Below, piece after piece: positions 8,809 to 17,009 of a stretch of 52,295 bases of DNA. Origin of the DNA: Aquimarina sp. RZ0 (GTDB lineage Bacteria > Bacteroidota > Bacteroidia > Flavobacteriales > Flavobacteriaceae). The stretch spans positions 1 to 52,295 of the forward strand of contig NZ_VTZU01000049.1 of assembly GCF_008370685.1 (NCBI RefSeq). The letters run 5' to 3'. A program made the position numbers and the translations under genes. The notes beneath the pieces are model-generated. The model was not told the origin of the DNA. It made no database searches and worked only from the letters and a program-made list of their open reading frames with translations. Every line of letters begins with the position of its first letter. The stretch's first letter is position 1.

Positions 8809-8982
8809 TTAGGGCGTCTGGAAACCTCCATTACCACCATTACCAAAACAAGAATGTCTTCGGCAAGTACATCTCGGTCCATTTGTTCCCTGGCCTTTTA
8901 TACTTGACATTTGACTGTCTTGTAATCTTGATAATGATTCCTTACTTAGCTGAAGTCCCTTTGTTAATTTGATTTTCTTCAT
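8809..8982 (-). CDS. lanA: Class I lanthipeptide precursor peptide LanA
   Basis: A 57-aa precursor. The leader, residues 1 to about 32, begins MKKIKLTKGLQLSKESLSRL and continues QDSQMSSIKG. This is the typical Bacteroidota natural-product leader (KLxLxKExLSxLxDxQMxxIKGG). The end of the leader reads K29-G30-Q31-G32 rather than the usual Gly-Gly. The core has Cys38, Cys40 and Cys45, with dehydratable Thr33, Thr39, Ser44 and Thr56, an RCTCRR basic patch and a Gly/Asn-rich tail ending FQTP. It lies directly upstream of the two LanC genes, LanB and LanT in the same orientation, which fixes its role. The start is the only ATG in frame. Confidence 0.9.
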   Translation of the reverse strand: MKKIKLTKGLQLSKESLSRLQDSQMSSIKGQGTNGPRCTCRRHSCFGNGGNGGFQTP

Positions 8983-9028
8983 GATTATGAAATTTTTATG
9001 TAAATAATTTATGAGTTATCTTTTAAAG

Positions 9029-9139
9029 TCATAAAACTCCTCGTTGGACACTACATACTTGCAAGTAATTTTTTATATCTGGTAAAAATGATTCTAATAA
9101 TAACCTTCGTTTCTTTTTTTCTCTAAAATCAAATTGCAT
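9029..9139 (-). CDS. Possible 36-aa small protein between the receptor and lanA
   Basis: ATG at 9139 opens 36 codons (MQFDFREKKKRRLLLESFLP...VQRGVL) ending in TGA at 9029-9031. An AGGAG sits four bases before the ATG, which is rare in this genome type and raises the chance that it is translated. It starts 21 bp after the receptor stop and ends 46 bp before lanA. Basic N-terminal third and a single Cys; no recognised family. It could be chance. Confidence 0.3.
   Translation of the reverse strand: MQFDFREKKKRRLLLESFLPDIKNYLQVCSVQRGVL
9056..9067. promoter_or_regulatory. 12-bp palindrome upstream of lanA
   Basis: TACTTGCAAGTA is a perfect palindrome 74 bp upstream of the lanA ATG. It could be an operator for a dimeric regulator, but it also lies inside the small 36-codon frame. 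No clear TAnnTTTG promoter was found next to lanA. Confidence 0.25.
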
Positions 9140-9159
9140 CAATCTCCTGATCTATTCAA

Positions 9160-11556
9160 TCAATTATTGTTCGCTCGGTTTCTTTCTTCTTCGTTACTGA
9201 ATTTTTTTGTTCTACTCCGTATCCTGTTATTCTTAAAATTATATGTAAGAGCAATTCTTAATTGACGGCGATCATAATAATTTTGATACGCTTGCTTCAC
9301 AGAATTAACTGTGGTTTTTATAATGCTTTGATTTGTTCTTAAAATGTCTGTAATAGCCAAGCTCGCTAGTATTTTTTTGTCGAGAAACCACGCTTTCAAC
9401 CCAAGGTCCAGGTTATAGGATTCAGACAAGATGTCAACTCCATCTACACCAGAGGAAGCATACCAAAAGTTTAGCTCTCCGAAAAAGGTCTTTTTAGCAT
9501 TGAAAAAAAATGAATTGTCAACAGAGAAATTAAAATTAAAGCCATCTTGCTCGCTGATAGTATCGGGGATATCAGAAGTAATTCTGGAATAATTAAGATC
9601 TAATTGCGCATAACTTTCTAACCAACTGATCGTGTCAAATGTGTATGATTGAGAAAAGCCTATTGAATATTCGTCTAAAAAATTTCTCCATCTCGTTGCC
9701 TGGATATTGGTTGCAGGATTTGAGAATGTTACTTGACTGGAGCCATTATTTGTCTTTGAAAAATATAGGGCAGTATTGAGGTTATCACTAAAAAGATGTG
9801 AAACCTCAAAATTATCAGTAAATGATGGCTGAAGAAATGGATTCCCTTCAGTAAACGAATATGGATTATTAAACCAGCGAAACGGATTTAAACTCAAATA
9901 ATTAGGCCGAGCGATTCTCTTTCCGTAACTAAAAGCATAGGAATGATTTTCATGAGGACTGTACAACAGATACAGTGTAGGGAATACTCTTACATATTCA
10001 TTATTCTGTACTTGAGCTAAGGTTTTTGAGTTTCCTTGTGTTTGTGTTGCTTCTATCCGCAAACCCAATTTAAAATCCCATTTTTTAATCGATTTATTCA
10101 TACTTACATATAGAGCCTGAATATTTTCCCTATACTTAAAAATGTTAGATAGGTTTTCATTCATCAAAAATTGATTCTCCAGGAAATTAAAAGCAGCTGT
10201 ATTATTATCAGTTTTGATAAAAGACACTTTCCCTCCAAATGCAAAATCCACATGTGTGGTAGGCCATTCAAAATCTATAGCAGATGAGATTGTCTGGATA
10301 TTCTGATTAGAAAAACTTTTAAATATATCCGTAGATCCTTCTATAAAACTATCGTCAGACAAAAAGCTATTCGTAGTATTCAGTCTGCTAAATGTATTTT
10401 TATATGTAAAATAATCTACGTCAGCAGACATATTTTTCCCTATAGAATCAAATGCTGTCTTATAATGAACGTTGAGCGAATGATACTTAACTTCTCTATC
10501 TGATATAGCATCTGTACGTAATAATGAATCTATTTCTTTTGATTCATTATTTATAATATTGGTGCGTGTTTTCTCTTTAATATCCGGAGCCCCTATACTT
10601 CCTAAATACTGTATCCCTAAAGAAGATTTTCTAGACACATCATAATCAATACCTGCTCTGCTACTAATCGCTTTTGTAAAGTATCGTATTCTATTTTCTG
10701 TATCCCAGATTTGAGTAGGATTAAAGAAAGTATTTGCTTCTACAGGTTGAATAGATCCATAACCACTATTGATTGCAGCAAAAAGTGATACTTTATTTTT
10801 TTGATACTGTATATTACCTCCTAAGTAGCCAGTGAGATATGTCGCCTGTTTATAAGTAGATTTTATATTTCCTCCAAAATTGTCAGTTTTCACCTTTTTT
10901 AGTACAATATTGACCAACCCACTATTGCCTTCTGCTTCATATTTTGCCGGTGGATTCGTTATAACCTCGATTTTAGAAATCGTATCTCCATCCAGCGTTT
11001 TTAGATAATCAGATAAATCCTGATTTGATAATGGTATCAATTTAGTATTCACTAAAACTTTAATCGCACTCTTTCCAATTATATGAATATCGTCACCTTG
11101 AATCCTAATACCAGGAACCTTTTGTAGGATATCAAAACCAGTACCCGTCGAAGCCACAATACTATTCTCTACGTGAAAGACTAAACGATCTGATTTTTTT
11201 TCTATTAGTTTTTTCTCTGCCAGAATAACAACCTCCTTAAGCGTATGTATCGCTTCTACTTTTATGATTCCTAAATCTATATCAGTATTGATTTCGAGAT
11301 TCTGAGTGTATAAAATATCTCCTAATTTTAGAATCCGAATAGAGTACTTCCCTTTTTGGGTTTCTATATTAAATTCTCCTTCTTCATTCGTCAGTTTTCC
11401 CTGCACAATCATAGCATCTTCATTCAATAAAACGACCTCTACAAACTCAAGAGGTTGGCTATCCTTGTTCACTACTTTACCAAGGACAACATACTCTTGT
11501 GCAGATAAAAAAATGGAACCGTGTAAGCATAGAATTAGCAACAGAATTTTATTCAT
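9160..11556 (-). CDS. TonB-dependent receptor-like outer-membrane beta-barrel protein
   Basis: A 798-aa outer-membrane protein. Signal peptide MNKILLLILCLHGSIFLSAQ, then a carboxypeptidase-regulatory-like beta domain (about 21-105: VVLGKVVNKDSQPLEFVEVV...), a plug-like region (IQGDDIHIIGKSAIKVLVN, GLVNIVLKK) and a long beta-barrel with repeated aromatic strands. The basic C-terminal tail (about 770-798) is typical of the OMP_b-brl_3 type. It is 177 bp upstream of lanA in the same direction and is the first gene of the run. I infer that it could pass the lanthipeptide or its target across the outer membrane, but the link to the cluster rests on position alone; many such receptors are free-standing. 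Confidence 0.85.
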   Translation of the reverse strand: MNKILLLILCLHGSIFLSAQEYVVLGKVVNKDSQPLEFVEVVLLNEDAMIVQGKLTNEEGEFNIETQKGKYSIRILKLGDILYTQNLEINTDIDLGIIKVEAIHTLKEVVILAEKKLIEKKSDRLVFHVENSIVASTGTGFDILQKVPGIRIQGDDIHIIGKSAIKVLVNTKLIPLSNQDLSDYLKTLDGDTISKIEVITNPPAKYEAEGNSGLVNIVLKKVKTDNFGGNIKSTYKQATYLTGYLGGNIQYQKNKVSLFAAINSGYGSIQPVEANTFFNPTQIWDTENRIRYFTKAISSRAGIDYDVSRKSSLGIQYLGSIGAPDIKEKTRTNIINNESKEIDSLLRTDAISDREVKYHSLNVHYKTAFDSIGKNMSADVDYFTYKNTFSRLNTTNSFLSDDSFIEGSTDIFKSFSNQNIQTISSAIDFEWPTTHVDFAFGGKVSFIKTDNNTAAFNFLENQFLMNENLSNIFKYRENIQALYVSMNKSIKKWDFKLGLRIEATQTQGNSKTLAQVQNNEYVRVFPTLYLLYSPHENHSYAFSYGKRIARPNYLSLNPFRWFNNPYSFTEGNPFLQPSFTDNFEVSHLFSDNLNTALYFSKTNNGSSQVTFSNPATNIQATRWRNFLDEYSIGFSQSYTFDTISWLESYAQLDLNYSRITSDIPDTISEQDGFNFNFSVDNSFFFNAKKTFFGELNFWYASSGVDGVDILSESYNLDLGLKAWFLDKKILASLAITDILRTNQSIIKTTVNSVKQAYQNYYDRRQLRIALTYNFKNNRIRSRTKKFSNEEERNRANNN

Positions 11557-11591
11557 TTTTAAAGATGTATTGTGATTTGATTTTTACAAGA

Positions 11592-11599
11592 CAAAAGTA
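11592..11599 (-). promoter_or_regulatory. Candidate -7 element (TAnnTTTG) for the receptor gene
   Basis: On the minus strand TACTTTTG matches the Bacteroidota -7 consensus TAnnTTTG and lies 36-43 nt before the ATG at 11556. A TTG is present 15 bp further upstream rather than at the usual 19 bp, so the match is only partial. Confidence 0.4.
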
Positions 11600-11660
11600 A
11601 ATTCTGCAAGATCTCAAGATGTCCGAGATTTTTGAAATTCAAAGAATCCGGACGCTATTC

Positions 11661-11675
11661 AGGGGGTTTCCCCCT
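11661..11675. promoter_or_regulatory. Perfect AGGGGG/CCCCCT hairpin upstream of the receptor promoter
   Basis: AGGGGG-TTT-CCCCCT, 6-bp arms with a 3-nt loop, about 62-76 bp upstream of the candidate -7 element. G-rich symmetry stands out in this AT-rich spacer and suggests a regulator site. Just downstream of it (minus-strand sense) is the imperfect GTCCGAGATT inverted repeat. Confidence 0.35.
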
Positions 11676-11948
11676 ATTTTAAGGGACAAAAAACTAATGC
11701 CACCAAAGTGGAATAGCTTTAAAAAAGGAGTGTGTTTTGAAAACTTTAAGATAGTTCTTAAAAAAAAGAAAAGAGATTATTAAAGAGATTATTAATGGGT
11801 ACAGGTATTTTTCTGGGAATCCTTATAACCTATCGATTAATCCCAAGTGTGGCAGTTCAAAATTCTGATAAGAATTTTGTGTCAAAAACAAGTGTTTTGA
11901 GTTTAAAATCTATGCTCTATACACTTTTTTTAATCTTTTATACTAAGA

Positions 11949-12004
11949 ACTCATCTTGAGTAGTGGTTTTCAACCGAGAAGTTTGGTCTTTGTACTGTAA
12001 TGAG
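11949..12004 (+). repeat. Interspersed 56-bp repeat, copy 1
   Basis: ACTCATCTTGAGTAGTGG... to TAATGAG. It contains two mini-hairpins, CTCA-TCT-TGAG and GGTT-TTC-AACC. Copy 3 at 16866-16920 matches with about eight mismatches; a shorter copy 2 lies at 13816-13838. Confidence 0.65.
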
Positions 12005-12280
12005 AAAAACGATCATTTTTTCCAAAATTCTAACTCAACAAAGTTTTTTATTTTTAATATCAATGGAATGTTAATATTTATATAATTCTCAATTTTATAC
12101 ACAAAACACACTACTTATTGTTTATTTCTTGAATATCAGAATTTAGCTTTTTTAAACAAGCATTAAACCATTCTTAATAAAAGGTTTGCCCACATAAAAC
12201 CAGAAAGCTAATTAATTTAAGTTTAACAACATACAGAGTAAGTTTGAATTTTCCCTGCGTCTAATTGCCTGTAGAATAAA

Positions 12281-12431
12281 TATTCTAACTAAATATTTAT
12301 TTTATTACTCAACACAGCTCATTAAAAATGGTCGTTACATTGAACTTTTTGAAAATTCATATATCAAAAGTAAAACAGGTATTCTAACTAACTATTTGTT
12401 TCATTATTAAACACAAACCAATGTAACGACC
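12281..12431. repeat. Paired direct and inverted repeats
   Basis: A 36-bp direct repeat (12281-12316 and 12380-12415, five mismatches, starting TATTCTAACTAA) is combined with a perfect 13-bp inverted repeat, GGTCGTTACATTG at 12330-12342 and CAATGTAACGACC at 12419-12431. The arrangement suggests a decayed small mobile element or a structured RNA. No coding potential inside. Confidence 0.6.
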
Positions 12432-12854
12432 GTTTAATTAAAAGTTAAAAATTAAATCCATATGGACTTTAAGTAATTTCGGTTGGTCTCCTAATAATAA
12501 TTTGAATCTTGAAAATGGTTTCAGATAGAATACGATTTCTGATCTAAAAGCCCTCAAATAAAAGGTAACAGTGGTGTAAAATTTTACCCGCAAAAGAAGG
12601 TATCGTATCGTATTGATCAGATAAGTACTCAAAAACACAAAAATAGCGCCACCTATAAGATGATAAGAAAATTTGATTGGAGGTTTCATATAATATAAAT
12701 GCAAATTGTACATTATATACCTATGAAAGAAAGCTATGCATATTTATTAACGGGGAATTAATCTTTTACCTAATATTTTTAACAAAACAATACGATATTG
12801 AAAAGAACCACTTCTTAAATATTTTAAATATTTTTGACCGAAAAATTGTAAGGA

Positions 12855-13313
12855 ATGCTATTTGAAACTTTAAAAATACAAGTATCAGAAATACTCAAAA
12901 AAGAAGATTTTTCTGTTACTGATAGATTACATTTAATTTGCCAACTACTTAATGAGAATATTCAATATTATGATTGGGTAGGTTTTTATTTCAGAAACGG
13001 CGACAAAGAAGAATTAAAACTGCACACCTATGTAGGTGAAGAAACAGATCATGTAATTATTCCTTTCGGAAAAGGTATTTGCGGGCAAGTTGCTATTTCT
13101 AACGAAAATTTTGTGGTTCCCGATGTTCAGGCTCAGGATAACTATATTGCCTGTAGTTTTACTGTAAAATCAGAAATTGTAGTTCCACTTTTTAAAAACG
13201 GGGAAAACATCGGTCAGATTGATATCGATTCTGAAACTATAGATGCTTTTTCAGAAAAAGATGAACGATTTCTTGAATTCATAAATAAGGAAGTTGCTAA
13301 AATTTTAGTATAA
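12855..13313 (+). CDS. GAF-domain protein, free methionine-(R)-sulfoxide reductase-like
   Basis: A 152-aa cytosolic single GAF-domain protein. The family (fRMsr, E. coli MsrC/YebR) reduces free L-methionine-R-sulfoxide, with thioredoxin as reductant. Supporting motifs are YYDWVGFY (38-45), FGKGICGQVA with Cys76, NYIACS with Cys100 (the position of the E. coli catalytic Cys118), SEIVVPL and IGQIDIDSE. A third Cys found in E. coli at 94 is not seen here. It stands alone between repeat-rich spacers and its regulation is not visible. It could also be annotated simply as a GAF protein. Confidence 0.8.
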   Translation: MLFETLKIQVSEILKKEDFSVTDRLHLICQLLNENIQYYDWVGFYFRNGDKEELKLHTYVGEETDHVIIPFGKGICGQVAISNENFVVPDVQAQDNYIACSFTVKSEIVVPLFKNGENIGQIDIDSETIDAFSEKDERFLEFINKEVAKILV

Positions 13314-13338
13314 TACCATTTCCTATTTGAATTACTCG

Positions 13339-13399
13339 GTAAACTACCTCGGGACAAGTCCCACGAGGCATGTATTGAAAAAAAAATCGATTATCGAGT
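13339..13399 (-). repeat. Palindromic repeat, intergenic copy of the lanC insertion
   Basis: Begins GTAAACTACCTCGGGACAAG and ends TCGATTATCGAGT. It has an internal imperfect palindrome (CCTCGGGACAAGTCCCACGAGG). Its reverse complement aligns with 6635-6732 inside lanC, identical over 13 bp at one end and with about four mismatches over 33 bp at the other. Confidence 0.7.
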
Positions 13400-13458
13400 A
13401 ATAATCATCACTAAAAATGGTGGCTTTGGATTATAAATTAACTTCATTGGGTTTCACA

Positions 13459-13745
13459 TTACTTATGTTCACGATCTGATTGATGATACTCTACATAAGA
13501 CTTTATCATCTCTTCATCTAATCCAGCTGTGCGGACAACATAGCTTCCTGACCAAATATGACTCCCATTAAGGTTTCTGTTTTAAACTTGGATAAGTGTT
13601 AAAAAAATTGATCCCTATTTTTCTAAAAACGAATCAGTTGCAAATCATGCGCAACTATGAATGTAATATTCCTTCTAATATCCGAAATCGATACTTGGGT
13701 GTAAAACAAAATATGGTACTCTCATTTGTAACATACAGGTCTTAC
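13459..13745 (-). pseudogene. Decayed IS200/IS605-type Y1 transposase
   Basis: On the minus strand three broken pieces of a TnpA (Y1/HUH) transposase can be read. Near 13700 is FTPKYRFRILEG, like the N-terminal 'KYRrrvL' block. Near 13572-13596 is LSKFKTET. From 13563 to the TAA at 13459 is SHIWSGSYVVRTAGLDEEMI followed by KSYVEYHQSDREHK, the C-terminal block of the family. The pieces are in different frames and separated by stops, and the HUH centre is lost, so the gene is dead. Confidence 0.7.
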
Positions 13746-13815
13746 TTTTCTATAGGCTCTCATCTTAAAAAGTTTTAGACGAGCAAGGCTAATTAGAGGC
13801 AAAGCTTTTAATGAA

Positions 13816-13838
13816 TTCATCTTGAGTAGTGGTTTTCC
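13816..13838 (+). repeat. Interspersed repeat, short copy 2
   Basis: TTCATCTTGAGTAGTGGTTT and three more bases match the first part of the 56-bp repeat at 11949 and 16866; homology then stops. It lies about 70 bp from the IS200-like remnant, so it may be part of that element's end. Confidence 0.5.
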
Positions 13839-14185
13839 ATAAGCAAAATCAGAATTGGTATAAAATTACGCCTTTTAAACTAGTCCAAAAATATTTTATT
13901 TTCTTATGATCAAATTCAAATCCGAATAGGCATAAGAAAAAGGCATTATACAGTAAACTGAAAAAAATTAAACTATTCTCCTATCCATAAAAATACTGGC
14001 TATGCTAATCTTGTCAAAATTTCGCACAGTCCATTGATACTTCCAATAGATGATATCAAAATCTATTAATAATACTTTTTTCTAATATAATTATTACCAA
14101 TACAAGTATACTGTAAAAGAATAAAGAAAAAGAAAATAAATACGTTAAATAAATTACCTTTAAATAAGAAAAACTCTAAAACTCA

Positions 14186-16834
14186 GTGAAAAGAAAAACA
14201 ATACTCATCATATTTTTAGTGATTCTTTTTTGTCATTTTAAAACGCACTCACAAGAGAAATTTTCACCTGAATATATAGAGAACCAATTAGATAAAATTC
14301 TGTATTCTCTTGAAGAAGTTTATAAAATTAAGTTTTCGTTTAATTCGGAAATTGTGAAGAATAAGAGGATCAAGATTTCCGGAAGATTACTATTACAAGA
14401 TATCTTGCAGAAAATACAGTCTCAGACCTCTTTATTTTTTGAAAAAATAAACGACCGATACTATATCATAAGAGATAAAACTCAGAATAAAAATCAAGTA
14501 TGTGGTATACTAATTGATGGAGAAACCGGTATTCCACTAGAAGGTGCAAGTATTAAAAAAATGTCAAACGGATCTGTTGTGACCACTGATGATAGGGGAT
14601 ATTTTTATTTACACTCCAAAAACAGCCAACAGGACACCGTCAATATTCGTTTTTTAGGCTACAATACTCAAAAGTATCTAATAAACGAGTTATCTGAAAA
14701 ACAATGTAAAAAAATTTATCTGTATCAAAACAATCAGCAATTAGAAGAAGTATTAATTCAGGAATACGTAACTCAGGGATTTTCTAAAGAAAAACTAAGT
14801 GGAGCCGTCATATTCGACCCTAATAAATTAAGTCTTTTACCACGTTTGATAGAACCCGATATCTTAAAATCTGTACAATTTCTTCCTGGAGTAGAGAGTA
14901 CAACAGAAAAAGCTTCTGAACTATTTATCCGTGGTAGTAATTCTGATCAGAATCTAATATTATGGGATGGGATCAAAGTATACAATTCTGGGCATTTCTT
15001 TAACTTGTTGTCTGCTTTTAATCCTTATGTTACAGAAAGTGTAAAAGTTTCTCGCGGATTTTCTCCATTACAATATGATAGCAGGATTGGTGGTATCATT
15101 GATATCTCATCAAAAAGTAGCATCCCTAAAGATTTTGGTATTGGTATTGGTAGTAACCTAACCCATGCTGATGTATATGCAGAAGTTCCACTAGGAAAAA
15201 AGGTGGGCTTAGTTGTTTCTGGCAGAAGATCTATTACAGATATTGTTGATACTCCTACTACAGAAAACTATAATAAGAGAGTATTCAATAATCGATTTTC
15301 GGGCTTTTCTATAGAGGAAGCATTTATCCCCGATGATATAATTATTGAAGATAATAGTATCGGTTATCAGGATTATACCGCTAAGATTATTCCCGATTTT
15401 AGTTCCACGAATAAGTTATCAATAAGTGGATTTTATCACGAGAATCATTCTGACAATAACTTTTATCTTGATAGTGGAGATTTCTTGTCCAGTCCGTTTT
15501 TCGAGTTTACAGAACAAAATACCTTAAACAATCAAAACTTTGGATTCGGTATTAATTGGGTAAAAGAATGGGGAACAGACCTTTCTATGACTGCCTCCAG
15601 CTATTATACAGATGTTAATCAACAGTATACTGATTTTTTTCAGGAATTCAGTATTGATGAGGGATTAGAATTGACTAGTCGGACAAAATTAAAAAATGAT
15701 CTACAGGACTTTGGGGCTTCTACACGACTGAATTGGCAATTCCACAAAAAACATCAACTTGCCATAGGCTATCATTTTTCTCGGGTACGAATACAAGGTA
15801 ATCTTGCTAATATTGTCAATGATTTTATAGTAGACATAGAGTCTTTTGTTGAAAATAATCAAAAAGGAAAGAATACTACACAGGCAGCTTATATCGAAGA
15901 CATTTTTAAGATAAATAAAAAAATATCATTAAATATAGGAGTAAAAGGAAATTATTTTTCTACTATAGATGATTTTTATATTGAACCAAGGATAGGTATT
16001 ACATTTTCGTTAGCCAACAATATAAATGCTAATATTTTAGCTGAACGGAAACATCAGGTAATTGATCAGGTAGTTGTTCCACTTTCAAGTTTATTTTTGG
16101 TAGATTTTAATACCTGGAGATTAAGGTCACAATCTGATCTTGATCAACAACCCATTATAATCAGTGACCAAATCAGTACCAATTTCACGTGGAATCAAAA
16201 AAATTGGCTTATCGAGTTAGAAGGATATTATAAAAAAGGGGAAGGTATTGATGATATTTCTAATGCTATTGGTGATAACGATATTTCCGGTTTTGGTACA
16301 TCAAGTACTTTTGGAGTTGATGTTTTGATCAAAAGAAAGATCAATCATTATAGTACCTGGTTAACGTATTCATATATCGACCAGGAATTCCGTTTTGATA
16401 ATTTTAAACAAAGAAAGCCTTTTCCTGGTTTTCTCGATATTACTCATAATCTATCCTGGATTCATTCCTATCTTTTAGGAAATCTTGAGTTCTCACTTGG
16501 TTGGAATATCAGAACAGGCAGACCTTATACCCCTGTAGAAGGTACTATCGTAGATGAAGAAGGGGTTACTGTTTTACTGTTTGGAGATGTCAACAGTAAA
16601 CGTCTGGAACCCTATCACCGTTTGGATTTTTCGACTTCTTATCGATTTAATCTTGCGAAAGACAGTAAATGGAGAGGACGTATTGCACTTTCTATTATTA
16701 ACGCATATAACAGAGAAAACATCCTGGATCGACGAAGCTCTCTTGTAAATAGGAATGATGACTCTAAAGGACTTGATTTTGATGTAACTTCATTAGGCTT
16801 TACTCCTAATATCTCTTTTAGAATAGATTTCTAA
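14186..16834 (+). CDS. TonB-dependent receptor with STN and carboxypeptidase-like domains
   Basis: An 882-aa outer-membrane receptor. The start must be the GTG at 14186, since a stop lies three codons upstream and the signal peptide follows at once (MKRKTILIIFLVILFCHFKT). Residues about 25-100 form an STN-like domain (IKISGRLLLQDILQKI), about 104-185 a carboxypeptidase-regulatory-like domain (CGILIDGETGIPLEGASI), about 200-310 the plug (VQFLPGVES, ELFIRGSNSDQNLILWDGI) and the rest a 22-strand-type barrel ending in FTPNISFRIDF. An STN domain usually means signalling to an anti-sigma factor (FecR), but no FecR or ECF sigma gene is nearby. The substrate is unknown. No neighbour shares its direction, so it is an orphan. 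Confidence 0.88.
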   Translation: MKRKTILIIFLVILFCHFKTHSQEKFSPEYIENQLDKILYSLEEVYKIKFSFNSEIVKNKRIKISGRLLLQDILQKIQSQTSLFFEKINDRYYIIRDKTQNKNQVCGILIDGETGIPLEGASIKKMSNGSVVTTDDRGYFYLHSKNSQQDTVNIRFLGYNTQKYLINELSEKQCKKIYLYQNNQQLEEVLIQEYVTQGFSKEKLSGAVIFDPNKLSLLPRLIEPDILKSVQFLPGVESTTEKASELFIRGSNSDQNLILWDGIKVYNSGHFFNLLSAFNPYVTESVKVSRGFSPLQYDSRIGGIIDISSKSSIPKDFGIGIGSNLTHADVYAEVPLGKKVGLVVSGRRSITDIVDTPTTENYNKRVFNNRFSGFSIEEAFIPDDIIIEDNSIGYQDYTAKIIPDFSSTNKLSISGFYHENHSDNNFYLDSGDFLSSPFFEFTEQNTLNNQNFGFGINWVKEWGTDLSMTASSYYTDVNQQYTDFFQEFSIDEGLELTSRTKLKNDLQDFGASTRLNWQFHKKHQLAIGYHFSRVRIQGNLANIVNDFIVDIESFVENNQKGKNTTQAAYIEDIFKINKKISLNIGVKGNYFSTIDDFYIEPRIGITFSLANNINANILAERKHQVIDQVVVPLSSLFLVDFNTWRLRSQSDLDQQPIIISDQISTNFTWNQKNWLIELEGYYKKGEGIDDISNAIGDNDISGFGTSSTFGVDVLIKRKINHYSTWLTYSYIDQEFRFDNFKQRKPFPGFLDITHNLSWIHSYLLGNLEFSLGWNIRTGRPYTPVEGTIVDEEGVTVLLFGDVNSKRLEPYHRLDFSTSYRFNLAKDSKWRGRIALSIINAYNRENILDRRSSLVNRNDDSKGLDFDVTSLGFTPNISFRIDF

Positions 16835-16865
16835 AAACACTAGCTTTTTGTACCATTTTCAATAA

Positions 16866-16920
16866 ACTCATCTTGAGTAGGGGTTTTCAACCGAAAAGTT
16901 CGGGTTTTGTCCTATAATGA
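16866..16920 (+). repeat. Interspersed 56-bp repeat, copy 3
   Basis: ACTCATCTTGAGTAGGGG... to CTATAATGA, aligning with 11949-12004 over its full length in the same orientation with about eight mismatches. It has the same two mini-hairpins, CTCA-TCT-TGAG and GGTT-TTC-AACC. Confidence 0.65.
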
Positions 16921-17009
16921 AGTAGAAATTTTTCAGCATAGCCATACGGTTAAAAAAACAACAAAATTAGAGTACAAAATGTAAATTTTGTATGTCAATA
17001 CATCCATTA

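Larger units (their letters stand above)
11557..12854. other. Gene-poor repeat-bearing spacer
   Basis: Nearly 1.3 kb with no convincing gene. From left to right it holds: the candidate promoter of the receptor, an imperfect inverted repeat GTCCGAGATT/GAATCCGGAC (11621-11652), a perfect AGGGGG-TTT-CCCCCT hairpin (11661-11675), a CAAAATTC-TGATAA-GAATTTTG hairpin (11858-11879), copy 1 of the 56-bp repeat family (11949-12004), and a direct/inverted repeat cluster (12281-12431). A 91-codon minus-strand frame at 12438-12713 has one possible membrane segment but no recognisable family and I do not call it. Confidence 0.6.
13314..14185. other. Spacer with repeats and a decayed transposase
   Basis: 870 bp without an intact gene. 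It contains the palindromic repeat homologous to the lanC insertion (13339-13399), the IS200/IS605-like remnant (13459-13745) and copy 2 of the interspersed repeat (13816-13838). The last 340 bp before the receptor gene are AT-rich with no clear signal. Confidence 0.6.

Noticed and set aside
12438..12713. 91-codon minus-strand frame with a hydrophobic stretch
   Set aside because: No family, no neighbours in the same operon, very Phe/Leu/Tyr-rich as expected for AT-rich chance frames; overlaps another weak frame on the other strand.
12677..12865. 62-codon plus-strand frame overlapping the GAF gene start
   Set aside because: Overlaps a well-supported gene start and has no recognisable content.
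13596..13778. 60-codon plus-strand frame
   Set aside because: Antisense to the decayed IS200-like transposase, which explains the sequence better.
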